Positions 47,957-57,576 of a stretch of DNA of 64,000 bases are shown here, in pieces (positions within the stretch are counted from its first letter, which is position 1; every line of letters begins with the position of its first letter). This stretch comes from Chrysophaeum taylorii. Its lineage: Eukaryota > Sar > Pelagophyceae > Pelagomonadales > Pelagomonadaceae. The translations under genes and the position numbers were made by a program. The DNA lies in contig JAQMWT010000232.1 of NCBI GenBank assembly GCA_029834535.1, positions 22,014-86,013 of the forward strand, given 5' to 3'. Under the pieces are notes generated by a model. The model saw nothing but the letters and a program-made list of their open reading frames with translations, was not told where the DNA came from and made no database searches.

Positions 47957-50900
47957 ACGTGAGAACTATAATGAGGTGGACGTGGTGCAGGGGTAAGTGT
48001 CATAGCTTCCTCACACAGGTGCTGCTGGAAAAGAAAGAAATGGAAAAAAGGGTAAGTGAGGTAGGTCCTCACACAGGTGCTGGTGGAAAAGAAAGAAAAG
48101 GAAAAAGGGGTAAGTGAGACGCTAACAGGGGAGAAGTTTGAAGGAAGACGTCAGGAGAGGCATTGTGGCAGAAAGAGACATGAGATATCGGGCGAAGTCA
48201 TAACAGAAAGAAACAAGACACAACGGAGAATACGACGAAGAAAAGGGATGCGTGCCATGAAGACGTGAGCAGGGGAGCCAGGTGCAGGACAAGCGGAGGA
48301 GCCAGGTGCAGGACAAGCAGCCGCAGAAAGAGGAAGAACTTTGGGAGCGGGAGTCAAGTCTGGTTGTGCGCGAGCACGCGTAATGCGGAGACAAACGTAA
48401 GTGGTCAGATCAAGCTCGTTAACATCAGTGAAGCTTCGGAAACGGAGGAAGAAGGCTGGGTAATGACCAAGGCAAGGACGAGGGTGCGACACAAGAAGAT
48501 CATCAACGACAAGAACGAGACGTAGGACAACGGTAGAATTAACCACGAGCTTGTAACGGCAAGTGTCACCAGATCCGCGGACGAAGCCACAGTCATTGAC
48601 GACAAGCTTGTTTGCAATCATACCAAGAGCGACGGAGCGTGTAAATGATTTTGAAACCAACGGTGGGTTGGCGAGGAGCATAACCTTCGGGTGGCCAGAC
48701 ATAGATGTCTTCGTCAATGGGAGCTTGGATAAAAGCGGAGCTGACATCCAGCTTATGCAAATCCCAGTCGTGAACAGCAACGCCAGACAGGGGGTTGTTG
48801 TATGAAAGCAGAGATGACATCTACAGGACGGTACGTGTCGTGGTAAGCAATGCCGTGAACCTGGGTGTAACCGCGGACAACGAGATGAGCAGTGTACGAT
48901 TTGAAGCGGCCAGATTCATACTTCGTGCGGTGGACCCACTTCAAAGGGCAGATGGTGCCAGAAAAAGTAGAAGGAACGCGAACAACATCCGAGCAACCGA
49001 GCTGACCGAGGGAATGATATTCTGTGGCAAGGGCTTGTAACCGACGTGCAGGATTTGGATGGGCTGGGCGAGACAGAGGGGAAGGAAGACATAATGAACT
49101 AACGAACGAAAGCTAGAATAATTAACGTACAGGGAATGACAAGATGACACAGAATCGACAGTGCGTGGTAAAACGCCAGTATTGTGGGTTTGAATTGGTT
49201 CTCCATTTGTTTCTGAAAAATATGCGCTTTTTGTCGACTTTGCGCGTTCGGCTCCGTTTGGCTCGACTTTGTTTTGCATGCTTTTATGCTTTTTGTTTTG
49301 CATGCTTGTTTTTTTGTCGGCTCTGGTTGTCTCGACTTTGTTGTGCACGTTTTGTTGTTTTTCTCTCTTTGGTTCGTCGGAGTTCATGAGCTCGTAGAAT
49401 GGTCGGTTCACGTGATGGGGTGATCAGTCCCAGTGAAACCGGCGCATTCTCATCAAACACAGGGGACAAGAGGGCAACAGCGGAAGAACAGGTGACAATC
49501 GGGCAACAGCAGGAACAGGTGACAATGGGGCAACAGTAGACGAGAGCGCGTGATTCGAGAAAGTCGGAACAACGTTGAAGTTCCGGTGGTTGACATTGCA
49601 GAAAAAATCTGATAAGCGAAACTGTCAGCAAAATCGAGGTCTGAAGAACAATAGCGACAAAAGTGCCTTTGAAGACTTGCGTTAAGCGATTGTTGCCACT
49701 GAGGATCGCAGCGGGGTAAAGATAGCGGGAACACAGGCTGGTATATATGATGGCAGTGTACCAGACGTCTGATGAGAACGTGGCCTTTGGGCAGACATGT
49801 TGCATGGTGCATGGTGACGAGGTTATGACGATGGTCGGAGTCGACAGAAGCAAAAACAGGCGTAAACAGGGTTGATGCGAACGTTGGGTGTTTGGTTGTT
49901 GTGGTGCGAGCAAGTTGCCATGGACACGACCGCGTCCTGTACGCGAAGATGGAAGACTTCGGACGCGCCAGCGGTGTAAGGAACGAACACGGGTAGACCA
50001 GGCTGCTGTATGCCAGCCTGCTGTGGCAGATAAGAAAGTGGCCCGTTTTCGCATTCGCAAGAACGAAGTTGCCATATGGGCCAACGTTGGAGGAGCAAGC
50101 GGCGAGCTTTGCTCGTCATACTCGAATAGACTGCGGTAGAAGGTGGCGATAGTGGCAAAACAGTTGTGGCACGTAAAAACGTTGCAGATAGCGTCGCAGA
50201 CGTAAGAACATTGCAGATAGCGTCGCGGGTGCTGAGCACGGAATTCACTGTGATAGCAAAAACGGATTTTAAAGGTCAGAAAAGCGGCGTGAAAAGGCGA
50301 GAGTGCGCGAAGGAGAACCACAAATCACACAGCAAAGAAGCGTCTGTCCAGGATCCCGAAGATGAGCGATCCAACCACATAGGAAGCACGAAAGCTGCGC
50401 ACACGAAAAATTGACAGGCACAGCTTAGTTGTGGCGGGTGAAATGCGCGATGGAACGTGATTCGCTGGTTTTACCAGAACCGATAAGCACAACGAGGAGT
50501 GGATCAACGAATAGGTGAAGATGCACAACGGGGAGTGGATCAACGAATAGCAGAAAATGTAGAACGGGGAGTGGATCAACGAATAGCTGAAAATGCACAA
50601 CGGGGAGTGGAGCAACGAATAGGCGAAATACAGAACGAGGAGCGGAGCAACGACGAGGTGAAAAGACAACGAGGAGGGGAGCAACGACGAGGGGAAAATA
50701 CAGAACGAGGAGAGGAGCAACGAATAGCGCAAAATACAGAACGAAGGGCGCCTGTGCAATGGGAGCTAAAAACAAAAACGAGGGGCTTCCACAAAAACAC
50801 TTTTCCTTCACAAAAACGAGGGGCTTCCGTGGGATGGGGTTGTTGATGTGCTTGCGTCAGAAAATCGGCGGTACACACGCTGACTTGGAGTTATCTTGAT

Positions 50901-52041
50901 TGGCAGAAAGGTGCAAATATGATGAGACAGAGTATCGGGAGGGGGGTGTGAGACGGTGGGTGTGGCCGTTTAAGGCGGTGAAGGGGGTGGAATAGATGGT
51001 GGTATTAAGAAAAGCGGCGGAGTGGAACTAGAATCAGTCAAAGTGGGAGTAGGCATAGGAGCAGAAAAGGTAGTGTTGGTGGTGGTGGGTTTGGGTTGGT
51101 GTTGGTGGGTGTTGTGGGTAGCGCGTTGTCGTGGAATAGCTAGGAACTTTGAAACTTGCGGCAGTCCCTCTTAAAGTGATCCTTGCAGCCGCCAAAATGA
51201 CAGTGCGTAGTGCATCGGAATCGAGTAGAGCAAGGTTGTTGGGAAAGGGGAGCGTCTAGGGTAGGTCAGTTGGAAGAGTCTGAAGTCGTGGCTGACGACG
51301 CGGCGGATAGCGCAACGGTAGCGATTGTGCATGCCATCGAAATTGTTTATTGTTGAACTTCTCGAGGGTACAACCACAGTCGTCGGTACGAAACGCGAGA
51401 CGATAAAACAGATCCAGTAAGTCTTGAAGCACGATGCACGTAGTCAAATGCGAGGACACACTCGAGGGCGCGTCGGATCAGGTACAATGCCGAGCAACTT
51501 GAACGCCGGTGAAAGGTACAATGCCGAGCAACTTGAACTCCGATGATGAACTTGTTGAGGAAGTTCGCTACGCGATCCCCACGACCCATGTAGACATCGG
51601 TGATGCGCTTGGAAAGTCGCGTGAAGTTCATATCGCGGTTATCATGTTGTTCGCGTGAAGTTCATGTCGCGGTTTTCATGGATATCAACGTTGTTGCTTG
51701 ACGCGAAAGTCTTCTTCAGAGCAGCGAGATGCTTCTGCAGAGCAGCGAGATGCTGAGATGCTAGTCCAAGGATCGTTGGTCGAGATAATCTGATCGCCGG
51801 TAGATGATCATGTTCGCGAGACGACGTGGCCATGGGTGGAGAAAAAAAAATGTCGCTCACCGCTGAAGGCATCAAGGTTTTGCGAAAGCTTGCTATCTTT
51901 AATTTCGATCAAGGAAATGGTAGACGAAACGAACCGAACACGTAGCAATGAACTGAAGCCGAGGAGGAGTCGCCACGAAGTCAAGCACAGGCTCGATCGT
52001 GAACGAGCACCTGGTACCATGTGAGAACTGAAATGGGGATG
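47957..52041 (-). mobile_element. Second copia element, decayed and interrupted
   Basis: Minus-strand relative of the 12.4-17.7 kb element. The 3' LTR remnant (about 47959-48016) shares CGTGGTGCAGGGGTAAGTGT with it. The roughly 50-bp pre-LTR tandem repeat, RT/RNase H pieces (48151-48960: LVVDDLLVSH, DWDLHKLDVSSAFIQAP), Gag pieces (about 51347-51875: MNFTRLSKRITDVYMG) and the reversed primer-binding site at about 52008-52019 follow. The 5' LTR is cut after about 20 bp by the helicase-relic element at 52042. Protease-integrase sequence is largely missing; the middle (about 49.3-51.1 kb) is unrelated or heavily diverged. Confidence 0.85.
50489..50745. repeat. Roughly 40-bp minisatellite
   Basis: About six degenerate units containing CGGGGAGTGGATCAACGAAT and AATGCACAA/AATACAGAA segments, inside the decayed copia element. 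Units drift in length (about 35-42 bp). Confidence 0.8.
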
Positions 52042-52069
52042 TCCTTACTACTAATCGACAGATGTTTGA

Positions 52070-52116
<47 letters not shown>

Positions 52117-53620
52117 TTAAATGTCGACTGCTAAGAGGGGTGTGTGTGTGGGGAGCATGAAGGATGTGGGTGAGTTTGTGGGGTATGAGGGATGTGCCTG
52201 ACGGGCGGAGACAAGTACGCGGGACCTAGTCGGGGTCATCGCCGAGGCGTGGGGCAGGCGAAGAGAGGACGGGCCCCGCCCGTAGGTCGTACGCATGCTG
52301 CCGCCGGACGTATGTGCGACGAAGGGTGACGTCCTGCTGGGATCGGGCGGCCTGCGTGTTTGTCTTTAAATGTCGACTGCTAAGAGGGGGGTGTGCCTGG
52401 GTGTTTGTCTCTAATGTCGACTGCTAAGAGGGGGCTGTGTGTGGGGAGCATGAAGGATGTGGGTGGGTTTGTGGGGTATGAGGGATGTGCCTGACGGGCG
52501 GAGATAAGTACGCGGGACCTAGTCGGGGTCATCGCCGAGGCGTGGGGCAGGCGAAGAGAGGACGGGCCCCGCCCGTAGGTCGTACGCATGCTGCCGCCGG
52601 ACGTATGTGCGACGAAGGGTGACGTCCTGCTGGGATTTGTCCCTCGATTTAGGGTAAGGATCATGTAGGCCCGCGAGCCAGGCATTGATCCTCCAAGCCG
52701 TCTACGGCGACCTCGCAGACTGTTTCCACGACCCGCGGCGGCTCTTTCAGCGCGCCATTCTCACGCCCCGTCGAAACGATGTTGTCGACGCTGACAACGC
52801 GCGCATGACCGCGGCCTTTTTTTCCCGGAGACGAGGCGTCGGAGTTCTTTTCGGCTGACTAGGCTGGGTCGGAAGACGACGCCTCGCTCTTTACAGTAGA
52901 GTTTTCAACTCCCTGACAACCAACGGCATGCTGACTTTGATCGCGAGCTTAATGTCTTCGAAACCTCGACCCGTCGCACGGCCACTGCAACGGTACCAGA
53001 TACATGATCGATCGTGTCGTTGTCACCGAGGCTCCTCCAACCTGTATCCCTTAAGGCCCGCCGACGCCAAACGATCAACAAGAGCCAGAGGCAGACGCCC
53101 CGCGAGGTCGGCGTCCTCTTGCCCAAGCCCGTCTTCTGCCACGTCCAGCTCTACGTGGCTCTCTGTCGATCGGCAACCCCGAGGATATGCTCTTCTGAGT
53201 CGACAACTCCACCCTCCCCCACACGTGCTGCGCAATACCGATAAGCCCCCTCCCAGCGTCTACACGCGCACTGTAGGTGAACTTACTGGGACCAGGTGAA
53301 CTTACTGGGGTTTGAGATTGGGACTAGGTGAGATGAGTGACCAGGTGAACTTACTGGGACCAGGTGAACTTATTGTTTTTTTTTGACAACTCAAACTCAA
53401 AGGTTGGCGGCGCGTGCGGATCAAAGCAGCTTGGATTGGCGGGGGTGAGAGCGACGAGCTCAAAGGAGAGTGGGGGTTTGGGTTTGCGCCGAACTAAAGA
53501 GATTGGGTTTACGCCGAATTTACTGGGGTTAGAGATTGGGACTAGGTGAACTTAACGGGGTGAAAATGCTGGGGTTAGAGATTGGGACTAGGTGAACTTT
53601 TGTCGACCTTTAAAAACAAA
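52042..53620 (+). mobile_element. Helicase-relic element, copy C, longest copy
   Basis: The left terminal repeat is TCCTTACTACTAATCGACAG, then ATGTTTG and a CTGT run, TTTAAATGTCGAC and CTGCTAAGAGGGG. After a 223-bp tandem duplication come the helicase motifs (about 52690-53190: AILTPRRNDVVD, NLDPSHGHCNGTRYMIDRV in one frame, INKSQRQTPREVGVLLPKPV in another). GGTGAACTTACTGGG repeats follow. The right end GTCGACCTTTAAAAACAAAAC is a decayed mate of the left terminal repeat and abuts the stop of the copper-transporter fusion. It is inserted in the LTR of the second copia element. Confidence 0.7.
52121..52636. repeat. 223-bp tandem duplication within copy C
   Basis: 52121-52343 and 52414-52636 are near identical (ATGTCGACTGCTAAGAGGGG through GACGTCCTGCTGGGAT), with a 70-bp partial third unit between them. 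Copy B keeps only the first part of the unit, so it is a deletion derivative. Confidence 0.88.
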
Positions 53621-53621
53621 A

Positions 53622-55331
53622 CTAAAACCGCGACCCCGACCCCGCCTCGAGGTGAACCATGTCCTTGCACTCGTCGTCGTCGTCGTCGGACGCGGCGTTG
53701 CGCAAAGCACAACACTTCGGGGTGGGGTGGTCCTCGTCTGCAGCGCGGCGGGACACATCTTGTTGGGAGAGGGCTTCGGACTGGTGGGCCGCAGCGCAGC
53801 AGGGGTCGTTTGGGGTCGGGGTGCTGGCAAAGTTGAAGATGATGTGGCCCGATGTCGCCCCCAAGCAGACAGCGAAAAAGAGCTCGACGTTGTAGGTCAT
53901 CGCGACGAACATGGCGAGGTAGCCGAGGATGGACTGGTACAAGTGGAAGAGAAGGGCGAGCAACTTCAAGGGAAGGGCGTCGCTTCGCTGGCGGGAATCG
54001 TGGATTTTCCGGCGGAGAAAAATGAGAGCGTCGATCGCGACCCCGGTCAAAAAGGCGCCCACAACTCCGATCGCGAAGCGCGCTTTCGAGTCTAGGGTCC
54101 ATTTGGTCATCCAGACGTTGACGCAGAGAAGGTCGTCGGAATCGTCTTCGAACAAGACAGACCGAAAGCCGTCCATGTACATCGTAACTCCGTTGCCCGC
54201 GCAGAACCCGTTGTCCTCGAGCTCCCAGGCCGTTGCGTTCTGCAGTTGGTCGTCGTCGTCGCCCAGGCAGACGGGGCCGCAGTCGTCGAACGAGTGGCCG
54301 TCGCAGTGTTGAGTGCCGTCGAGAACGTCGCCCGTCGACGTTTCCACGCAAAATATTTGGTCCCGCGCGCACTCGATGCCCGAGACGTCGACGCAGAGCG
54401 ACCAGCACCAGATACCTTCATCACCGCCCTGCGTCTCGCAGAGTTGCGCCCCGCCAGCGGCGCCCAGCAGCAGCCTGCGGTCGCTCGTCGTTTCCGTCGT
54501 CGACAAAGACGAACACCCGACGCCGTAGTCTGTCGTCGTCGAGTGCACGAGCATTTTGTCGCGGTGGTCGGAGAAAGCGAGGCCGGTTGACTCTACGACG
54601 GCGTCGGCGACGGGGAGCCACATCTTGCCGTACCAGGCGCGAGAGGATCGCACCGAGAGAGCGTGAGGCGCGGGACGAACGTTCGCGCCCGCGAGCCACG
54701 TCCGCATGCCCTCGCCCGCCAGTATCAAGAGGCCACCATACTGAATCTCGACGACGTCGCCCGCCGGAAGCTCGAGGGACAAGGTGGCGTCACCCTCACC
54801 CGCGACCATCGACACCAGGAGCCCGGCGTCGACGTGAAGAGGCAGCGTCTCGGTCTTCGCTTTCTCCGGCGGTTCGTAGACGTGGAGGTGCTCGAGGTGT
54901 TCGCCGAGGTGCGCTGTCTCGGCCATCGAGTAGCCCGGGCGCATAGCGGGCAACTCGAGCGCCTCGAAGAGGCGTTTGGATCCTCTGTCGACCGCGACGC
55001 GCAGCTCCTCGGCGCCCGAGCACGCCGGTCCCAGCGTGGTCGGCGGGACGCCGCGGTTCGAACGCGCGGCGACCGTAACTCTGCGCGTCCCGTCGTCGAG
55101 GGTCGCCTCGGCGGACTCCCCGGTGCGGAGGCACGAGGCGAGGTCCTCGGGGGCATCAAGGAAGCTCCGAGCTTCTTCGAGTCCAGGGATCCCGGTCACG
55201 CGGATTGCCCCGAGGGTTGCCACGGCATTTCGTACATATACAGCCTCGTCCCTAACCTTGTTGAACTCGATACTCGGCACCTCGAACGCGCGAACGACGA
55301 CGACGGCGGCGGAGAAAACCAACAACAACAT
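53622..55331 (-). CDS. Fusion: secreted 2OG-Fe(II)-dioxygenase-like domain plus Ctr-type copper transporter
   Basis: A 569-residue single exon. The N-terminus MLLLVFSAAVVVVRAFEVPS is a signal peptide ending RA/F, similar to plastid-import leaders. Residues about 20-265 resemble the isopenicillin-N-synthase type of 2OG dioxygenase: HVD at 166-168 and a distal His/Arg pair (PHALSVRSS, 223-230). A Cys-rich linker (298-378; about ten Cys) and a Met pair (MYMDGF) follow. Three helices then carry the Ctr hallmarks MFVAM (M-x3-M, 474-478) and GATSG (G-x3-G, 491-495), followed by a Cys/His-rich cytosolic tail. Copper uptake coupled to a metal-handling lumenal domain is inferred. Confidence 0.75.
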   Translation of the reverse strand: MLLLVFSAAVVVVRAFEVPSIEFNKVRDEAVYVRNAVATLGAIRVTGIPGLEEARSFLDAPEDLASCLRTGESAEATLDDGTRRVTVAARSNRGVPPTTLGPACSGAEELRVAVDRGSKRLFEALELPAMRPGYSMAETAHLGEHLEHLHVYEPPEKAKTETLPLHVDAGLLVSMVAGEGDATLSLELPAGDVVEIQYGGLLILAGEGMRTWLAGANVRPAPHALSVRSSRAWYGKMWLPVADAVVESTGLAFSDHRDKMLVHSTTTDYGVGCSSLSTTETTSDRRLLLGAAGGAQLCETQGGDEGIWCWSLCVDVSGIECARDQIFCVETSTGDVLDGTQHCDGHSFDDCGPVCLGDDDDQLQNATAWELEDNGFCAGNGVTMYMDGFRSVLFEDDSDDLLCVNVWMTKWTLDSKARFAIGVVGAFLTGVAIDALIFLRRKIHDSRQRSDALPLKLLALLFHLYQSILGYLAMFVAMTYNVELFFAVCLGATSGHIIFNFASTPTPNDPCCAAAHQSEALSQQDVSRRAADEDHPTPKCCALRNAASDDDDDECKDMVHLEAGSGSRF

Positions 55332-55437
55332 ATCAACTTTTATTTACGACGCTCTTTCGTTCTTGGGAGCTAGAACCAACGGATTTCACCCTCTGACGGA
55401 CGGACGACGTTATTAAGCCAGAATTTCTATTCTTCGG

Positions 55438-57330
55438 TCATTGTTGTTTTTTCCCGGCCGGCCGGCCGTTCTGGATGGATTGGGAGGTCCGCCGACGTCG
55501 GATGCGGCGGTAGTCCGCGAGGGCCTTGCGCAGTGCCCCCCGGGACACCGGATACGTCACGAGCCCCCTGACCTGTTCGAGGAGGACGTCGTCGGGCAGG
55601 ATATTTTGTTGGGGGCTCGGCCACGGAACAACGACGACGACCTCGCCATCATCCTCAGGCTCCGCAACTTGGACCCCGGCGGCGGCGGCGGATGGGGCCG
55701 CGACACAAACAACGTCTGTCGGCGGTGTCGTCGTAGTAGTAGTAGTAGTCGTAGTAGTCGTAGTAGCTGGGGGGCGCCAGGTTTCGAGACCGTCGGGGGC
55801 GTCGAGGACGAGGGGCTCGGAAAAGGGGCTCCAGCCCAAAACCGAGCCCGCCTTGACCCTGTAGTGCGCTTTGACCGGCCCCCTGCGATGAAGCGTCGCG
55901 TCGTCGCCGCAGGTCGCCTGGGGCCCTTCGTAGAGCGTGCGCCAGGGCCCCGACGACCTGCGGCGGACTTGGACGAGGAACCGGTCGACGGGGCTGCCGT
56001 GGTTCGGGGGCGTCGCCCACGCGAGCCGCAAAAAGGGGGCGCGATGGCCGGCCGCCGAGACGAAATGGTCGATTCTCGCGACCGGGGCACCGGGCGCCGC
56101 GGGGGGCGCCGGCTCGCGACGAACCTCGACGTGCTCGCTCGTGGAGGTGCCGCGAGGGGCTACTAATCGGAGGCGGAAGTGGTACCTCGTCCCTGGCGCC
56201 AGCGCGACGGTCACCGCTTGCGTCGCGATCGCTCGGAACTTTCCGAGCGGCGCCCGGAGCGGGGCCGAAGCGACCTCGAGCGTCAACGCGACTTGGTCCT
56301 CCGGCAGCAACGCGTCCCAGGTCGCGCGGATCCTCGCCTCGTCGAGCCGGTCGATTTCGGGCGGAGGCGGTACGCCCATGTAGACGCCGCCGCCGTCGTC
56401 GAGCCCCTCCGAAAAACGCGCATCCAATCGCACGAGCCGCGCGCAGACGCACGCGCCGGGGCGTACGTTCGCACGCTCGATGAGATCGACTCTCGGCTCG
56501 CGACCCGAATAAGCGGGAACGAAGCGAACCCCGTCAAAGAGCTGGAGCGCGTACTTGCGCGGCTCGCGAACCTTCCAGCTCACCACGAGGGAGTCGGGAC
56601 TTCCAACGAAGGTCGGCGCGACCGGCGCCGTCGCGAGGTGCAACTCGGCGCTCGCGTCCCAACAAAACCTCCCCGCGCCCAACGATCGCAAGTCCAAAAA
56701 GCAGTGGCACCGCACCGTACACATCGCATCGGCCGGTAAACCCGTCACGGCGACCTTGTTGTCCAGCGGCACGCGGCCCGCGAGCCTCTGCCAACTGGCC
56801 TCGACCACGTCGTCGCGACACTCCATAAAGCATCCCGAGGGCGCGATTTTCGTCTCCTCCTCCGAGGGCCGCGGCGGCGCGAGAACGACGTCCCCTTTGC
56901 CCTGGCATATCGCGGGGGCGGGGACTTTCGTCGACCACAAAGCCTTTGCAGGGGCCGATGTCGCATCGCCCAGTCGTGACCGCACCTCGAACGCGTACTC
57001 GCTGTTCGGCTCGAGATCGTGAGGAAATGCGCCGAGGCTTCTTCCGCCCGCGACCTCGCGCATCGCGGCGCTCTGGTCGCCCCAGCTCACGATGCACTCG
57101 AGATCGCATCTATCGGCGAAGATTACCACGTTGCGCCCAAGACCGACGACTCGCAGAATCGGCGGCGCTAACACGGTCACTTCTTCGCCCCCGCTGCTGC
57201 TGCGAAGCCGATGGGCTGCGCCGCGCCTCAGACTGACCACCTTCCCGGCGCTCCGCCATTCCGTGCCCTCCAACCGTTCGCACTCGCGGTCCACAACCAC
57301 GCGGTCGTCGAACAGTTCTAAGATCCGCAT
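55438..57330 (-). CDS. Multi-fibronectin-III-domain protein
   Basis: 630 residues without a signal peptide. Several Fn3-like modules can be read: about 90-135 (LECIVSWGDQS...EYAFEVRSRLG), 240-300 (SLVVSWKV...), 325-400 (ARIRATWDALLPEDQ...TRYHFRLRLVAPRG) and 410-510 (APFLRLAWATPPNHGSPVDR...YRVKAGSVLGWSPFSEPL), the last being the clearest. A poly-Thr run from an ACT repeat and an acidic/basic tail follow. Fn3 modules in intracellular algal proteins are usually scaffolds; partner unknown. Confidence 0.7.
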   Translation of the reverse strand: MRILELFDDRVVVDRECERLEGTEWRSAGKVVSLRRGAAHRLRSSSGGEEVTVLAPPILRVVGLGRNVVIFADRCDLECIVSWGDQSAAMREVAGGRSLGAFPHDLEPNSEYAFEVRSRLGDATSAPAKALWSTKVPAPAICQGKGDVVLAPPRPSEEETKIAPSGCFMECRDDVVEASWQRLAGRVPLDNKVAVTGLPADAMCTVRCHCFLDLRSLGAGRFCWDASAELHLATAPVAPTFVGSPDSLVVSWKVREPRKYALQLFDGVRFVPAYSGREPRVDLIERANVRPGACVCARLVRLDARFSEGLDDGGGVYMGVPPPPEIDRLDEARIRATWDALLPEDQVALTLEVASAPLRAPLGKFRAIATQAVTVALAPGTRYHFRLRLVAPRGTSTSEHVEVRREPAPPAAPGAPVARIDHFVSAAGHRAPFLRLAWATPPNHGSPVDRFLVQVRRRSSGPWRTLYEGPQATCGDDATLHRRGPVKAHYRVKAGSVLGWSPFSEPLVLDAPDGLETWRPPATTTTTTTTTTTTTPPTDVVCVAAPSAAAAGVQVAEPEDDGEVVVVVPWPSPQQNILPDDVLLEQVRGLVTYPVSRGALRKALADYRRIRRRRTSQSIQNGRPAGKKQQ

Positions 57331-57372
57331 CGAACGAACCTCGTATCTATCCGTATCCTAACATTGTTTGTA

Positions 57373-57575
57373 GGGGCGCAGACGGAAGGTTATCGACGAG
57401 TTGGTTGTCAGTCACATCGCGGTCTCCTCGTCGCATGGCGACAAGCTTGATGGTCACTCTCCGCCGACCGACCTTTCGGCGCTCCTCGTCTACAGGCCCG
57501 TGATTCCGGACTGGCTCCTGTCGGTCCGGCCTGGCTCCCATGCTCGGGAGAGGTCTGAAGTTAGTTAGTTAGTTT
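57373..57575 (-). repeat. Partial inverted copy of the 30.6-32.1 kb TIR transposon
   Basis: The reverse complement matches about 30695-30886 closely over roughly 190 bp (shared ACCAACTCGTCGATAACCTT and GACCTTTCGGCGCTCCTCGT, the latter seen on this strand), with a handful of differences. The TIR ends are not present here; the LINE relic begins at its right edge. Confidence 0.82.
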
Positions 57576-57576
57576 G

